Below, in pieces: positions 63,930 to 64,000 of a stretch of DNA of 64,000 nucleotides. The notes beneath the pieces were generated by a model that ran no database searches, was not told the origin of the DNA, and worked only from the letters and a program-made list of their open reading frames with translations. Each line of letters opens with the position of its first letter. Within the stretch, counting starts at the first letter, position 1. The position numbers and the translations under genes were made by a program. This DNA is from Lunularia cruciata (Eukaryota > Streptophyta > Marchantiopsida > Lunulariales > Lunulariaceae): NCBI GenBank assembly GCA_948567375.1, contig OX419757.1, positions 17,794,001 through 17,858,000 on the forward strand, written 5' to 3'.

Positions 63930-64000
63930 CACATCCACCTCCAAGTGTGAACACATACCCAGTCATAGATTTCCTCTCATCCAATTCTTGTCCATAGTAA
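63930..64000 (-). pseudogene. Copia RNase H (part 3, runs off the window)
   Basis: The minus frame reads YGQELDERKSMTGYVFTLGG, a conserved copia RNase H motif. It joins part 2 across the LTR-B insertion and continues past the right edge of the window. Confidence 0.88.

Overview
The window is nuclear DNA of a land plant. The protein-coding genes have many short introns (mostly about 80-500 bp, GT-AG, with a few inferred GC-AG), and the identifiable products are plant-type: a GT14 arabinogalactan glucuronosyltransferase, a plastid-type ABCD half-transporter, CDC48C and the AP-5 beta subunit. The flanks are packed with decayed LTR retrotransposons. Short introns plus a 'DWS'-type gypsy family would suit a non-seed plant (bryophyte or lycophyte). 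That is only an impression; the sequence does not settle the species.

Layout. 1-17.2 kb is repeat-derived DNA. It holds an internally deleted chromovirus, three solo LTRs of one small family (called LTR-B here), a truncated minus-strand gypsy element with its 5' LTR and primer-binding site, a duplicated 440-bp LTR-like block, and a degenerate 80-110 bp tandem array. 17.2-19 kb is featureless and ends in a 200-bp assembly gap. 19-56.5 kb is a gene island with six supported genes: GT14 (+), ABCD2-like (-), CDC48C (+), AP5B1 (+), a SAM-dependent methyltransferase-like gene (-) and a TLC-domain membrane protein (-). 56.5-64 kb is a nest of retroelements: a minus-strand Ty1/copia element whose RNase H region is split by a complete-structure but dead chromovirus (57289-62946) and again by an LTR-B solo LTR (63176-63929).

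The genes are unrelated housekeeping functions: Golgi wall-glycan synthesis, plastid membrane transport, nuclear AAA remodelling, late-endosomal sorting, methylation and membrane lipid metabolism. There is no sign of an operon-like cluster. ABCD2 and CDC48C are divergent and share a 1.3-kb intergenic region; AP5B1 and the methyltransferase are convergent. I rebuilt exon structures by hand from reading-frame phase, splice signals and remembered family sequences, so starts and UTRs are less certain than internal exons. I found no convincing new biological system. The most interesting features are the datable nest of insertions, the four LTR-B copies with recoverable target-site duplications, a 20-residue tandem repeat inside a gypsy polyprotein, a hairpin in a CDC48C intron, and inferred GC-AG introns in two neighbouring genes.
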